Shown: one piece after another, positions 17,213-25,055 of the stretch
Layout of the letters: each line of letters starts with the position of its first letter
Position numbering within the stretch: position 1 is the first letter of the stretch
Origin: an uncultured Lachnospiraceae bacterium
GTDB lineage: Bacteria > Bacillota > Clostridia > Lachnospirales > Lachnospiraceae
Length of the DNA: 44,508 bases
Assembly (NCBI GenBank): GCA_944384105.1
Contig: CALWSC010000085.1
Location: forward strand, 1-44,508
Reading direction: 5' to 3'
Notes under the pieces: model-generated
What the model was told of the DNA's origin: nothing
What the model saw: the letters and a program-made list of their open reading frames with translations, nothing else
Databases searched by the model: none
Position numbers and translations under genes: made by a program

Positions 17213-18166
17213 TTAGCACGTAGCTCCGCCCGTCAGATGAAGCTGCGCGTCGAGGATCTGCTGCTTTCTTTCCAGAAGGTCATCTGCCAGAAGCTGCTTC
17301 TCCACATTTTCAAATCCAAGGCGTTCAATTGTCTTGGCAAAACGCTCTCCGGTGATGCCCTGCTCACGGAACAGAAGGATGGCTTTCTCAATCACATTTA
17401 ACGCCTCTTCCTTGTCTGTGAAGATCTTGCTCAGAGCATGTCCCTGCGCTACCTTCTTGCCCCAGCGTCCGCCGATGTAAATCTTGTAGCCCGGGGTGCC
17501 GTCCTCGATTGCATCAAAGTGGCAGGAGCCGACACAGCGTCCGCAATTGTTGCAGATATCCTTGTCTATTTCAAGAACGCCGTCCACTACCTTTGCAGCG
17601 CTCATCGGACAGACCTGCTCTACGGAACACTTCTTGCAGCCGTTGCACTCGTCCTCGTCGAAATTCGGGATTAACTGACCGATAATTCCGATATCGTTTA
17701 AGTCAGGCTTCACACAGTTATTCGGACATCCGCCGACTGCAATTTTGAACTTATGCGGAAGCCTTACCGTGTGATAACCCTTATAAAATCTCTCGTGAAT
17801 CTCTTCGGAAATTGCAAAGGAATCCAGCAGTCCGTACTGGCATGTTGTTCCTTTGCAGGATACTACCGGACGCACAACGGAGCCCGTTCCGCCTGTCTCC
17901 AGACCTGCTTTTGCGATAAATGCCCGAAACTCTTCAATCTTGTCAAACGGAACGCCCTGCACCTCAACAGTCAGTCGGGTCGTATATGTAATATTTCCGT
18001 TGCCAAATTTCTCAGCCGCCTCGGCAATTACCCTCTGCTGTTCTGCCGTAACCTTACCGTTTACGGTAATAATCCTTGCAGAAAAATTGTCTGTGCCTTT
18101 GTTGCTCAGAAATCCCAGGGCCTTTACTCTCTTTTCCTCATCTTTGCTGATAGTCAGTGTTGCCAT
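17213..18166 (-). CDS. Siroheme/[4Fe-4S] sulfite/nitrite reductase-like protein with 2x[4Fe-4S] ferredoxin domain
   Basis: 317 aa cytosolic redox protein. A ferredoxin-like half domain (about 25-95) precedes the siroheme/cubane ligands Cys104, Cys109 (CKGTTC), Cys147 and Cys151 (GGCPNNC). The first pair is C-X4-C rather than the C-X5-C of sulfite reductases such as CysI. A ferredoxin insert carries Cys174/177/180/186 and Cys205/208/211/215. This is the small AsrC-like class that reduces sulfite or a related sulfur compound with electrons from ferredoxin-type donors; no AsrA or AsrB gene is adjacent. The start MATLTISKDE has GGAGGG upstream. Transcribed with the CoA-disulfide-reductase-like gene, which supports a sulfur role. 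The true substrate is unknown. Confidence 0.83.
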   Translation of the reverse strand: MATLTISKDEEKRVKALGFLSNKGTDNFSARIITVNGKVTAEQQRVIAEAAEKFGNGNITYTTRLTVEVQGVPFDKIEEFRAFIAKAGLETGGTGSVVRPVVSCKGTTCQYGLLDSFAISEEIHERFYKGYHTVRLPHKFKIAVGGCPNNCVKPDLNDIGIIGQLIPNFDEDECNGCKKCSVEQVCPMSAAKVVDGVLEIDKDICNNCGRCVGSCHFDAIEDGTPGYKIYIGGRWGKKVAQGHALSKIFTDKEEALNVIEKAILLFREQGITGERFAKTIERLGFENVEKQLLADDLLERKQQILDAQLHLTGGATC

Positions 18167-18189
18167 ACTTTTCCCTCCGTTGTTTATTT

Positions 18190-18213
18190 CCCGCGGGCAC
18201 ATCTGTCCGCGGG
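18190..18213. other. Hairpin in the spacer between the flavoprotein and sulfite-reductase-like genes
   Basis: CCCGCGG and CCGCGGG pair across a 10-nt loop. No T tract follows on the minus strand, so an mRNA stability or processing element between the two cotranscribed genes is more likely than a terminator. Confidence 0.45.
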
Positions 18214-18276
18214 AGTTTTCATTATGATTTGTCAATTCATTATCTGCTCAAAATGAAACAAATGCTTCGTTGCCAT

Positions 18277-19905
18277 TTATTCGGTTACAGAATTGAATGT
18301 CAGACCGCCCTCAAGCGCCTTCGTATTCGTATAGCCGTAATATTTCAGGCGGTTCTGCAGCATATACGCACGTTTTCCCTTTGCGCACACGAGCAGCAGC
18401 TTCTCATCTTTGCCGAGTCCCGGGACCTCTCCGTCAACCTTTGCCAGATCCACATACGGTGCTCCCGGAATGGACGGAACAGGAGATGCATCCACAATCT
18501 TATAACCCTCTGCCGCTCCCGCCTTATACTCTGCCGGCGTGATCGTCTCGAACGCTCCGCTCATCTTGTTGAGCAGAATATTGATCGTGTGGGCGAATGG
18601 ATGAATCGCTGTGGAGAACGGCGGCGCATAGGCAAAATCCAGGTTTTCAAGCTGATCCACGGTCGCACCCAGAGATATTGCAGTCACAGCAATGTCAACC
18701 ATCTTGTCCACCTCGCCCTTGCCGAGCACCTGAATGCCGAGCAGTCTCCTGCTGACCTTATCCGCTACCATCTTCACGATGAAATTACCGGCTCCCGGAT
18801 AGTAATGCGCTTTATCATACACAACGCTCAGAACGGAAATTGCATCAAAGCCGGCCTCCTTTGCAGCCTCCTCGGACAGTCCTGTCTTACCGACATTGAG
18901 CTGGGGCAGCTTGCAGACGCCTGTGCCGAGAACGCCCGGGTATGCGATGGATGCACCGTTGATATTCTTTGCCGCCACGCGTCCGGCGATATTCGCTGTG
19001 GATCCCATCGGAGACCACTGCGGTTTGCCTGTAATGCGGTTCGTTACGCTCGCACAGTCGCCGACTGCATAAATATCTTCATCATTTGTCTGAAGGTATT
19101 CGTTCACCTTTACTGTGCGGTTCGGCATCAGCTCAATGCCGCTGTCAGCCAGAAATGCTGTATTTGCACGGATTCCGAGACAGAGCACTGCGATGTCGGC
19201 CTTCATGCCCTTGCGGTCAGTCTGCACTTTCTTTACTTTGCCGTCCTCACCCTCGATGCCGAGCAGCTTTGTTCCGGTGAATGCCATGATACCGTAATCA
19301 GCCAGATGATTTTCCACATACTCGGCAATCTCATGGTCAAAGCCCGGCAGAATCTGATCAGCCATATCAATCACAGACACGCGGATGCCTTTTGCTGCGA
19401 GGTTCTCAGCAACCTCAAGCCCGATAAAGCCGGCGCCTGCAACTACCGCGCGCTTCACGCTTCCGGTGTCAAGCCTGTCTCTTAAGGTGATCGCATCCTC
19501 CGGTGTGCGCATCACATATACGCCGTCCAGATCCACACCGTCAAGCGGCGGCTTTACAGGAGAAGCACCTGTAGCAATGACCAGCTTATCATAGCTGTAC
19601 TCTGCAGTCTCACCTGTCTCCTGATTCCTTGCAGTAACGCTTTTTGCCGCACGGTTTACAGCCGTCACTTCAGTCTGAGTAATAACATTTACTCCTGTCA
19701 GCTTTGAAAAGCTCTCCGGTGTGTTCACAATTAACTGCCCGCGTTCCGCAATCAGTCCCCCTACATAATAAGGAAGCCCGCACCCTGCATAGGAAATGTC
19801 CTTTCCCATGGTCAGGATGGTGACTTCGTGTGATCTGTTCTCGCGCTTTAACTTTGCAGCAACCTTTGTTCCGGCAGCGACGCCGCCAATAATCAATACT
19901 TTCAC
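18277..19905 (-). CDS. CoA-disulfide/persulfide reductase-like flavoprotein with C-terminal rhodanese domain
   Basis: 542 aa FAD/NAD(P)H oxidoreductase. FAD-binding VLIIGGVAAG opens the protein; the redox cysteine Cys42 is in DISYAGCGLPYY, as in CoA-disulfide reductases; NAD-binding VVAGAGFIGLEVAENL and the second FAD motif YAVGDCA follow. The last 80 residues are a rhodanese module with a cysteine at about 507 in LLVCAKGKRAY. Such CoADR-rhodanese fusions reduce CoA-persulfide, polysulfide or elemental sulfur in anaerobes. The GTG start is supported by AGGAGCGAGG; no other start fits. It is the first gene of the sulfur pair, divergent from lysR. Confidence 0.88.
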   Translation of the reverse strand: MKVLIIGGVAAGTKVAAKLKRENRSHEVTILTMGKDISYAGCGLPYYVGGLIAERGQLIVNTPESFSKLTGVNVITQTEVTAVNRAAKSVTARNQETGETAEYSYDKLVIATGASPVKPPLDGVDLDGVYVMRTPEDAITLRDRLDTGSVKRAVVAGAGFIGLEVAENLAAKGIRVSVIDMADQILPGFDHEIAEYVENHLADYGIMAFTGTKLLGIEGEDGKVKKVQTDRKGMKADIAVLCLGIRANTAFLADSGIELMPNRTVKVNEYLQTNDEDIYAVGDCASVTNRITGKPQWSPMGSTANIAGRVAAKNINGASIAYPGVLGTGVCKLPQLNVGKTGLSEEAAKEAGFDAISVLSVVYDKAHYYPGAGNFIVKMVADKVSRRLLGIQVLGKGEVDKMVDIAVTAISLGATVDQLENLDFAYAPPFSTAIHPFAHTINILLNKMSGAFETITPAEYKAGAAEGYKIVDASPVPSIPGAPYVDLAKVDGEVPGLGKDEKLLLVCAKGKRAYMLQNRLKYYGYTNTKALEGGLTFNSVTE

Positions 19906-19935
19906 GTTCCTCGCTCCTATCTTTCGTTTTCTTTT

Positions 19936-19964
19936 ATTATACTCCTTGTTTATCCATAAGTAAA
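19936..19964 (-). promoter_or_regulatory. Promoter of the sulfur-redox operon
   Basis: Minus-strand TTTACT (19959-19964), 17-nt spacer, TATAAT (19936-19941). The 117-nt interval is shared with the divergent LysR gene. Confidence 0.75.
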
Positions 19965-19986
19965 ATGATAATATATGATTGCTCTC

Positions 19987-20001
19987 ATAGGTAAACCCTA
20001 T
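19987..20001. promoter_or_regulatory. Candidate LysR operator
   Basis: Inverted repeat ATAGG-N5-CCTAT between the two divergent genes, about 25 nt upstream of the -35 of the sulfur operon and inside the lysR leader. Size and placement suit a LysR-type site; the assignment is inference. Confidence 0.45.
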
Positions 20002-20022
20002 ACATATAAAGGAGGTTACAAT

Positions 20023-20952
20023 ATGACAATCCGTCATCTGAGAATTTTTGCCGAGGTTGCTGATACCGGTTCCATGAGTACGGCGGCAAGGAATTGCTTT
20101 ATCTCACAGCCCACAGTCAGCCAGGTGATACGGGAGCTGGAGGAACACTATGGTGTCGCGCTGTTTGAGCGGCTCTCACGAAGACTTTTTATCACGCCCG
20201 CGGGTTCCAAACTTCTGTCGCACGCCAGGCTGATCCTTGACCAGTATCACCTCATGGAAGAAAATATGCGCCAGGAGAAGGAATTCCAGCGGCTGCGCAT
20301 CGGCGCAACGATCACAGTCGGGACTTGTCTGCTCTCGGATATTATCAATGATCTGCACAGAGAGAATCCGGTCCTCGATACGTATGCCTATGTCAGCAAC
20401 ACAAGCGGGATCGAGGAGAAGCTGCTTGACTCCACACTCGACGTTGCCATTGTTGAGGGTGTTGTAAAGCACTCCGAGCTCGTCTCCATTCCTGTGATCC
20501 GTGATTTTCTCGTACTCGCATGCAGCAAATCGCACCCGTTTGCCGCCCGCAGCACGATCCACGTCTCTGAGCTGGCAGGAGAACCGTTCGTGATGCGCGA
20601 GCAGGGAAGCGGCACGCGCGAGCTCTTTTCCAGCTATATGGCCAAGCAGAACGTCCCCCTGACCATTGCATGGGAATCCGACTGCCCGGAGGCAATCCGC
20701 AGCGCCGTACTCAATAACGGGTGCCTCGCAGTAATTTCCGTGCGCCTGTTCGAGGATCTGATCCGCGAAGGCAGAATCCGCATCATCAAAAACCAGGAAT
20801 CCGAGTGGGAACGTAATTTCTATCTTGTCTATCACAAGGATCGGACTGCCATTCCCTCTCTGGATCTTCTGCGCAAAATCCTGACCCGTTACCGCGGCTG
20901 TAATTTTCTCGACAACACGGAAACAGGGACACTGACACGGGAGGTTTTATAA
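20023..20952 (+). CDS. LysR-family transcriptional regulator
   Basis: 309 aa. The N-terminal winged HTH is typical (MTIRHLRIFAEVADTGSMS, ISQPTVSQVIRELEE), and a periplasmic-binding-protein-like effector domain follows (LRIGATITVG, LVLACSKSHPF, GSGTRELF). AAAGGAGG precedes the ATG; the longer frame from 19975 lacks a site. Divergent transcription suggests it controls the CoADR/sulfite-reductase-like pair, perhaps in response to a sulfur metabolite, as CysB-type LysR proteins do. Confidence 0.93.
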   Translation: MTIRHLRIFAEVADTGSMSTAARNCFISQPTVSQVIRELEEHYGVALFERLSRRLFITPAGSKLLSHARLILDQYHLMEENMRQEKEFQRLRIGATITVGTCLLSDIINDLHRENPVLDTYAYVSNTSGIEEKLLDSTLDVAIVEGVVKHSELVSIPVIRDFLVLACSKSHPFAARSTIHVSELAGEPFVMREQGSGTRELFSSYMAKQNVPLTIAWESDCPEAIRSAVLNNGCLAVISVRLFEDLIREGRIRIIKNQESEWERNFYLVYHKDRTAIPSLDLLRKILTRYRGCNFLDNTETGTLTREVL

Positions 20953-20956
20953 GGTT

Positions 20957-20980
20957 AAGGGGCTGCCGCGGCAGCCCCTT
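20957..20980 (+). terminator. Terminator of the LysR gene
   Basis: Perfect palindrome AAGGGGCTGCCGCGGCAGCCCCTT, followed by CTGTTCTTTT on the plus strand, 5 nt after the stop. It may also act for the convergent dCMP deaminase gene. Confidence 0.85.
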
Positions 20981-20996
20981 CTGTTCTTTTCCCTCT

Positions 20997-21488
20997 TCAG
21001 TCAGCGTTCTGTACCCATTCTAATTCCTTTGCCGGAACAACGATATAATTGTCTGCGCCCTCCCCTGCTCTCAGATATACATTCTTTATTCCGGCCTGAA
21101 TGATCAATCTGGCACATAGCGGGCAGGGTTTTGCCCGGTGAATGGAATTGTCATCCGGATTCACCCCGGTTAAATACATATCCGCACCTATGGTCTGCTG
21201 CCTGGAACAGTTCAATAATGCGTTTGCCTCTGCGTGAACGGCCCGGCATATCCCATAGCCGTCTCCCTGATGCATATTTCGCTCAATCCGCGGACATCTG
21301 CCGAGATCGCAGCAGTTCTCAAAACCTCTGGGGGCGCCGTTGTAACCCGTGGAAATAACGACGTCATCCTTTACAATGACTGCACCGTATTTTCTCTTGA
21401 TACAGGTACTCCTGTATGCAAATACTTCTGCGCAGTTTAAATATGTGTCTATTTTGGAAATCCTCTTCCATTTTTCCGGTGTGACCAT
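20997..21488 (-). CDS. Deoxycytidylate (dCMP) deaminase
   Basis: 163 aa zinc enzyme converting dCMP to dUMP for thymidylate synthesis. Zinc and catalytic residues are present: His85-Ala-Glu87 (RAVHAEANA) and Cys122/Cys125 (KPCPLCARL). The N-terminal GYNGAPRGFENC substrate loop is typical of ComEB-like deaminases. It lies 15 nt behind the DUF2142 gene and seems cotranscribed, with no evident functional link. Confidence 0.94.
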   Translation of the reverse strand: MVTPEKWKRISKIDTYLNCAEVFAYRSTCIKRKYGAVIVKDDVVISTGYNGAPRGFENCCDLGRCPRIERNMHQGDGYGICRAVHAEANALLNCSRQQTIGADMYLTGVNPDDNSIHRAKPCPLCARLIIQAGIKNVYLRAGEGADNYIVVPAKELEWVQNAD

Positions 21489-21503
21489 ATCCGACTTCCT
21501 TTC

Positions 21504-23480
21504 TTATATCACCTGCACCAAAAACGCCGTAAATGCGCATAGATTGATTGCCGCCATCAGCAGATAACCATACTGCATATTCACTCCCGCGCCGGTGATG
21601 CGGTACGCTTTGGGTTTGAAGCCAAGCAGGAGCATCGGAAGAACCGGCAGGAAGTATCTGCCCTGAACACCGTCAATAAATGTTCGGCGGTAACCGTTCC
21701 ACTGTACATATAGGCTTATGAATGTCACCGCAATAATCATCAGTGCCAAACCGGCAAGTGTTCTGCGCACCGCCGGAGAAAAATTCACACTGCGGATATC
21801 ATTGTCAAACAGCGCTGCTGCCGCCACAACTCCGAGAGAAACTGCCGGAAGCAAAAAGCCCGTAAAGATGTCAAGCGCTCCCAGATAGGAACCCGCCATT
21901 CCAAACAGATATTCCGGGAACTTCATTTCCACTGTATTTAAAAGGACGTTCAGAAAAGTCAGCGGATGCGTGAGGATAAATACCACCTGCTCTCCGGAGC
22001 TGACACCCGGCTGAAAGGTGATGAGGAACCGAGACGCAGCCAGCAGCCAGCCAAGGGCCGATACTACGCTCAAAGCGCCCAGCGCTGCCACATGGACTGC
22101 ATACTGCCGTTTTGTGCCGAAACGCTCCCTTGGAATCAGGAACAGCAGCAGGCAGACCGGAGCATATACGATTTTGCACAGGCACAGCAGCGGCGTCATC
22201 ACATACAAAAGCACAATCTGACGCTTTTTAAGACGTCCCTGCGGACCAAACCGCAGATACATCACAACGGTCAGGAATACAATTACCATCACATACGCAA
22301 ATCCGTCCGCTGACATGGAGTTAAATTGCTGAATATTCATAGGAAGCAGTGAGATCAGTGCAACAAGATTTTTCCCCACGGGAATAAATCGGATACAGAA
22401 AAACAGCAGCACTCCTATGAGCGCCCAGTTGCACAATCTTCCTGCATAAACAAGCACCATTACTCTGTCCGTAAACAGCGATGCAGCTCCGATTCCAACT
22501 GCCTGTGCAATGTAGGACGTCGGAGCGTAGAGAGAAGCGTTTGCATAACCATAAAACTGTGTCTGCTCTTCATCCAGCCTTTGATCCCAGCCGTCTATAA
22601 TATCGTAGAGCGTATTTTCCCCCGTAAAGAGATGTCTGTCCGCCGTCAGATTCCCCTCCAGAAATCCTCCCGCTCCATTGACCCCCTCCGAGCCTTCCGG
22701 ATTAATCTCGGACATTATATGCCCTTTCGAAATCTCATAGCTTCTCCCAAAATGAGAAAACTCATCCGGCGTCCTGGACTCCGGCACTGCCGCCAGACAG
22801 AAGATTCCCATTGCAATATATAAGAAAAGGAAGATCCATTCCGGCTTTCTGTTCAGGCTGCGGCGGTACAGCAGAATAAATCCTGCAAAAACTGCTGCGG
22901 CAAAAAGCGCCGTTGCAGCAAATACAGTCGTTCGGGACAGATTCTTCTCAATCCCCCGCCAGCACAGGTATTGTCCGGGCTGCTCGGATCCATTTACTGT
23001 ATATACAGTCTGATTGAGTCCCTGATTTGATGTCAAATACAAGTATACCTGCGTCGACTCCTCAGCAGATAGTGTAATAGTATACTCTGTGCCCTCCGCG
23101 TCTATAACCGGTGCATCAAGGAGAAGCTTTGTACTGGACGCTCCTATGTCAAACTTAGTAAGCCTCCATTCCTGAAGCAGAGTGCCTTCTTTCTGCAGAG
23201 AAACGGTTACAATCCCCCGTCCCTCTTCCTCTGATCTCCCCAGAGGAAGCGTAATTCCCTCCAGCCGCTCCCGATCCCAGGTAAATGTCTGAGTAATCTC
23301 CTCGCCCCCAAAAATCTGCCGCATCCCAATATCGGCTGTCACCTCCGGGCTCATTCTCCCCAGCATGGGTGAATCCTTAATCACAGAGAACATCATAAAG
23401 AGGACAGCCAGAAAAATACCTGTAATTGCCAAAATACGCTTCCACGCGCATCCAGCTTTTCTTTCTTTCGATTGCTTCAC
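21504..23480 (-). CDS. DUF2142 family polytopic membrane protein
   Basis: 658 aa. One TM helix near residue 20, an extracytoplasmic beta-rich stretch (about 45-190), then 10 or more TM segments with the family hallmark AVPESRTPDEFSHFGRSYEIS. DUF2142 proteins look like GT-C glycosyltransferases and often sit near cell-envelope glycan genes; no biochemical role is assigned. The GTG start (MKQSKERK) agrees with the promoter at 23551-23579 and a GGA-rich site; the GTG four codons upstream is an alternative. The longer frame to 23579 overlaps the promoter. Confidence 0.75.
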   Translation of the reverse strand: MKQSKERKAGCAWKRILAITGIFLAVLFMMFSVIKDSPMLGRMSPEVTADIGMRQIFGGEEITQTFTWDRERLEGITLPLGRSEEEGRGIVTVSLQKEGTLLQEWRLTKFDIGASSTKLLLDAPVIDAEGTEYTITLSAEESTQVYLYLTSNQGLNQTVYTVNGSEQPGQYLCWRGIEKNLSRTTVFAATALFAAAVFAGFILLYRRSLNRKPEWIFLFLYIAMGIFCLAAVPESRTPDEFSHFGRSYEISKGHIMSEINPEGSEGVNGAGGFLEGNLTADRHLFTGENTLYDIIDGWDQRLDEEQTQFYGYANASLYAPTSYIAQAVGIGAASLFTDRVMVLVYAGRLCNWALIGVLLFFCIRFIPVGKNLVALISLLPMNIQQFNSMSADGFAYVMVIVFLTVVMYLRFGPQGRLKKRQIVLLYVMTPLLCLCKIVYAPVCLLLFLIPRERFGTKRQYAVHVAALGALSVVSALGWLLAASRFLITFQPGVSSGEQVVFILTHPLTFLNVLLNTVEMKFPEYLFGMAGSYLGALDIFTGFLLPAVSLGVVAAAALFDNDIRSVNFSPAVRRTLAGLALMIIAVTFISLYVQWNGYRRTFIDGVQGRYFLPVLPMLLLGFKPKAYRITGAGVNMQYGYLLMAAINLCAFTAFLVQVI

Positions 23481-23550
23481 TTTTCCTATCACTCCTTTAC
23501 TCCAATTCTTTTCCGGCAGCTCACACAGCGCAAGTGCCGCAAGTATTCTA

Positions 23551-23579
23551 ATTATAGTACACCCGAGAGGAAAAGTCAT
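23551..23579 (-). promoter_or_regulatory. Promoter of the DUF2142-dCMP deaminase unit
   Basis: Minus-strand ATGACT (23574-23579), 17-nt spacer, TATAAT (23551-23556). The rest of 23481-23790 holds no gene. Confidence 0.65.
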
Positions 23580-23704
23580 CCCTTTCTAATAAAAATCGGA
23601 AAGCAAAAAAGCCTCCGGCACAGCTGCACTTTTCCTGATCAGTACTATCAAGACCTTTCGGATATATTTACAATTTTCAACAGACTTACCCCGCCCAATT
23701 TCGA

Positions 23705-23733
23705 TTGACATTTCCCTCTCCTTCTGCAATAAT
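23705..23733 (+). promoter_or_regulatory. Promoter of the molybdenum hydroxylase operon
   Basis: TTGACA (23705-23710), 17-nt spacer, AATAAT (23728-23733). It gives a leader of about 50 nt before the GTG start at 23791. No operator palindrome was obvious. Confidence 0.78.
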
Positions 23734-23790
23734 GAGTTCATAAGAAACACCTATTTGTAATTATAAACATATCATTTTGGAGGAAAAACT

Positions 23791-24576
23791 GTGCTTACTA
23801 TCAAAAAATACGTAAGAGCCGCAAGCCTCGAAGAGGCTTATGAGCTGAATCAGAAGCGCACGAACCGTGTAATCGGCGGGATGCTGTGGCTGAAGATGAG
23901 TTCCGGAACGGTACAGACAGCGATTGATCTGTCCGGGCTGGGGCTTGATACGATTGAGGAGACAGATGAGGAGTTCTCCATCGGAGCCATGGTGCCGCTG
24001 CGCGATCTGGAACTTCATGACGGATTAAATATGTACACTCACGGGGCCATGCGCGAAAGTCTGCGCCACATCGTCGGTGTGCAGTTCCGAAATCTCGCAA
24101 CCGTCGGGGGAAGCCTGTACGGAAGATTCGGCTTCTCCGACGTTCTGACCTGCTTTCTGGGACTTGACGCTGTCGTGGAGCTTCATCACGCCGGAATGGT
24201 GCCTGTCGCGGAATTTGCCGTGCAAAAGCCCGACCGCGACATACTCGTGCGCATCCATGTGAAGAAGACGCCGCTTCGATGTGCATATCTCTCACAGAGA
24301 AACACCAGAACAGATTTCCCGGTGCTCGCCTGTATGGTGAGTGAGTGGGGCGGCGCGCTGCGCGCTTCCATCGGCGCACGTCCCCAGAAAGCTTCTCTCA
24401 TCGAACTTCCGCAGAAGCTCTCGCTTGGCACCGCTTCACCGGAGGAAATCGCATCTTATGTACAGGAGCACACAGTTACCGGCTCAAATATGCGCGCCAG
24501 CGCCGCATACCGCAGCCGTCTTGCGTATGTGCTCACAAAACGCGCCTGTCAGCAGATTGGAGGAATGGACAAATGA
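23791..24576 (+). CDS. Molybdenum hydroxylase FAD-binding subunit (xanthine dehydrogenase family)
   Basis: 261 aa medium subunit carrying FAD, which passes electrons from the iron-sulfur subunit to NAD or another acceptor. CO-dehydrogenase flavoprotein-like motifs are [11 protein letters not shown] and [17 protein letters not shown]. The C-terminal domain is short compared with the usual 280-300 aa. GTG start with GGAGG 7 nt upstream. It overlaps the next gene by ATGA. The three-subunit order FAD, 2Fe-2S, Mo and the following selenium genes mark this as a candidate selenium-dependent hydroxylase. Confidence 0.9.
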   Translation: MLTIKKYVRAASLEEAYELNQKRTNRVIGGMLWLKMSSGTVQTAIDLSGLGLDTIEETDEEFSIGAMVPLRDLELHDGLNMYTHGAMRESLRHIVGVQFRNLATVGGSLYGRFGFSDVLTCFLGLDAVVELHHAGMVPVAEFAVQKPDRDILVRIHVKKTPLRCAYLSQRNTRTDFPVLACMVSEWGGALRASIGARPQKASLIELPQKLSLGTASPEEIASYVQEHTVTGSNMRASAAYRSRLAYVLTKRACQQIGGMDK

Positions 24577-25055
24577 TGATAAAGCTGAATCTGAACGGAA
24601 AACCCGTCTCTGCAGACGTTGCTGAGGACTCCCTGCTGATCGACTTTTTAAGGGAGCATGGCTGCTACAGCGTCAAGCGCGGCTGTGAGACATCAAACTG
24701 CGGGCTTTGCACCGTATTTCTCGACGGCAAACCGGTGCTCTCCTGTTCCCTGCTGACTGTGCGCGCGGACGGCAAAACCGTGCACACACTTGAGGGACTT
24801 CAGAAGGAAGCGGAAGAGTTTGGAACATTTATCGCCCGCCAGGGTGCAGAGCAGTGCGGCTTCTGCAACCCGGGCATGATCATGAATGCAATCGCAATGT
24901 TCCGTGAGAATCCCGACCCGACGGATGAGGAAATTCTCGAATATCTGGCCGGCAATCTGTGCCGCTGCTCGGGTTATGAGGGACAGCTCAGAGGCATCCG
25001 TGCATTTCTGGACTACAAGAAATCGAAAGGAGAGACTGCCGTATGCAATATGTAA
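24573..25055 (+). CDS. Molybdenum hydroxylase 2Fe-2S subunit
   Basis: 160 aa small subunit with two [2Fe-2S] clusters. Plant-type ferredoxin ligands are Cys38, Cys43, Cys46 and Cys58 ([12 protein letters not shown]); the alpha-helical domain has Cys95, Cys98 (QCGFCNPGM) and Cys129, Cys131 (NLCRCSGY). The set is complete. The ATG overlaps the FAD-subunit stop, so translation is coupled; a longer frame upstream is antisense noise. Confidence 0.96.
   Translation: MMIKLNLNGKPVSADVAEDSLLIDFLREHGCYSVKRGCETSNCGLCTVFLDGKPVLSCSLLTVRADGKTVHTLEGLQKEAEEFGTFIARQGAEQCGFCNPGMIMNAIAMFRENPDPTDEEILEYLAGNLCRCSGYEGQLRGIRAFLDYKKSKGETAVCNM

Noticed and set aside
17110-17401. C-terminal half of the plus-strand GNAT frame as real protein
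   Set aside because: It reads through the opposing terminator and antisense to the sulfite-reductase-like gene, with no acetyltransferase motifs.
18157-19485. Long plus-strand open frame of 442 codons
   Set aside because: It lies wholly antisense to the CoADR-rhodanese gene and the preceding spacer, has no ribosome binding site, and its translation is rich in Cys/His/Arg with no family match.
23600-23640. Possible terminator around GCCTCCGGC with flanking A/T runs
   Set aside because: The stem is only about 3 bp and both adjacent genes start, rather than end, at this interval.
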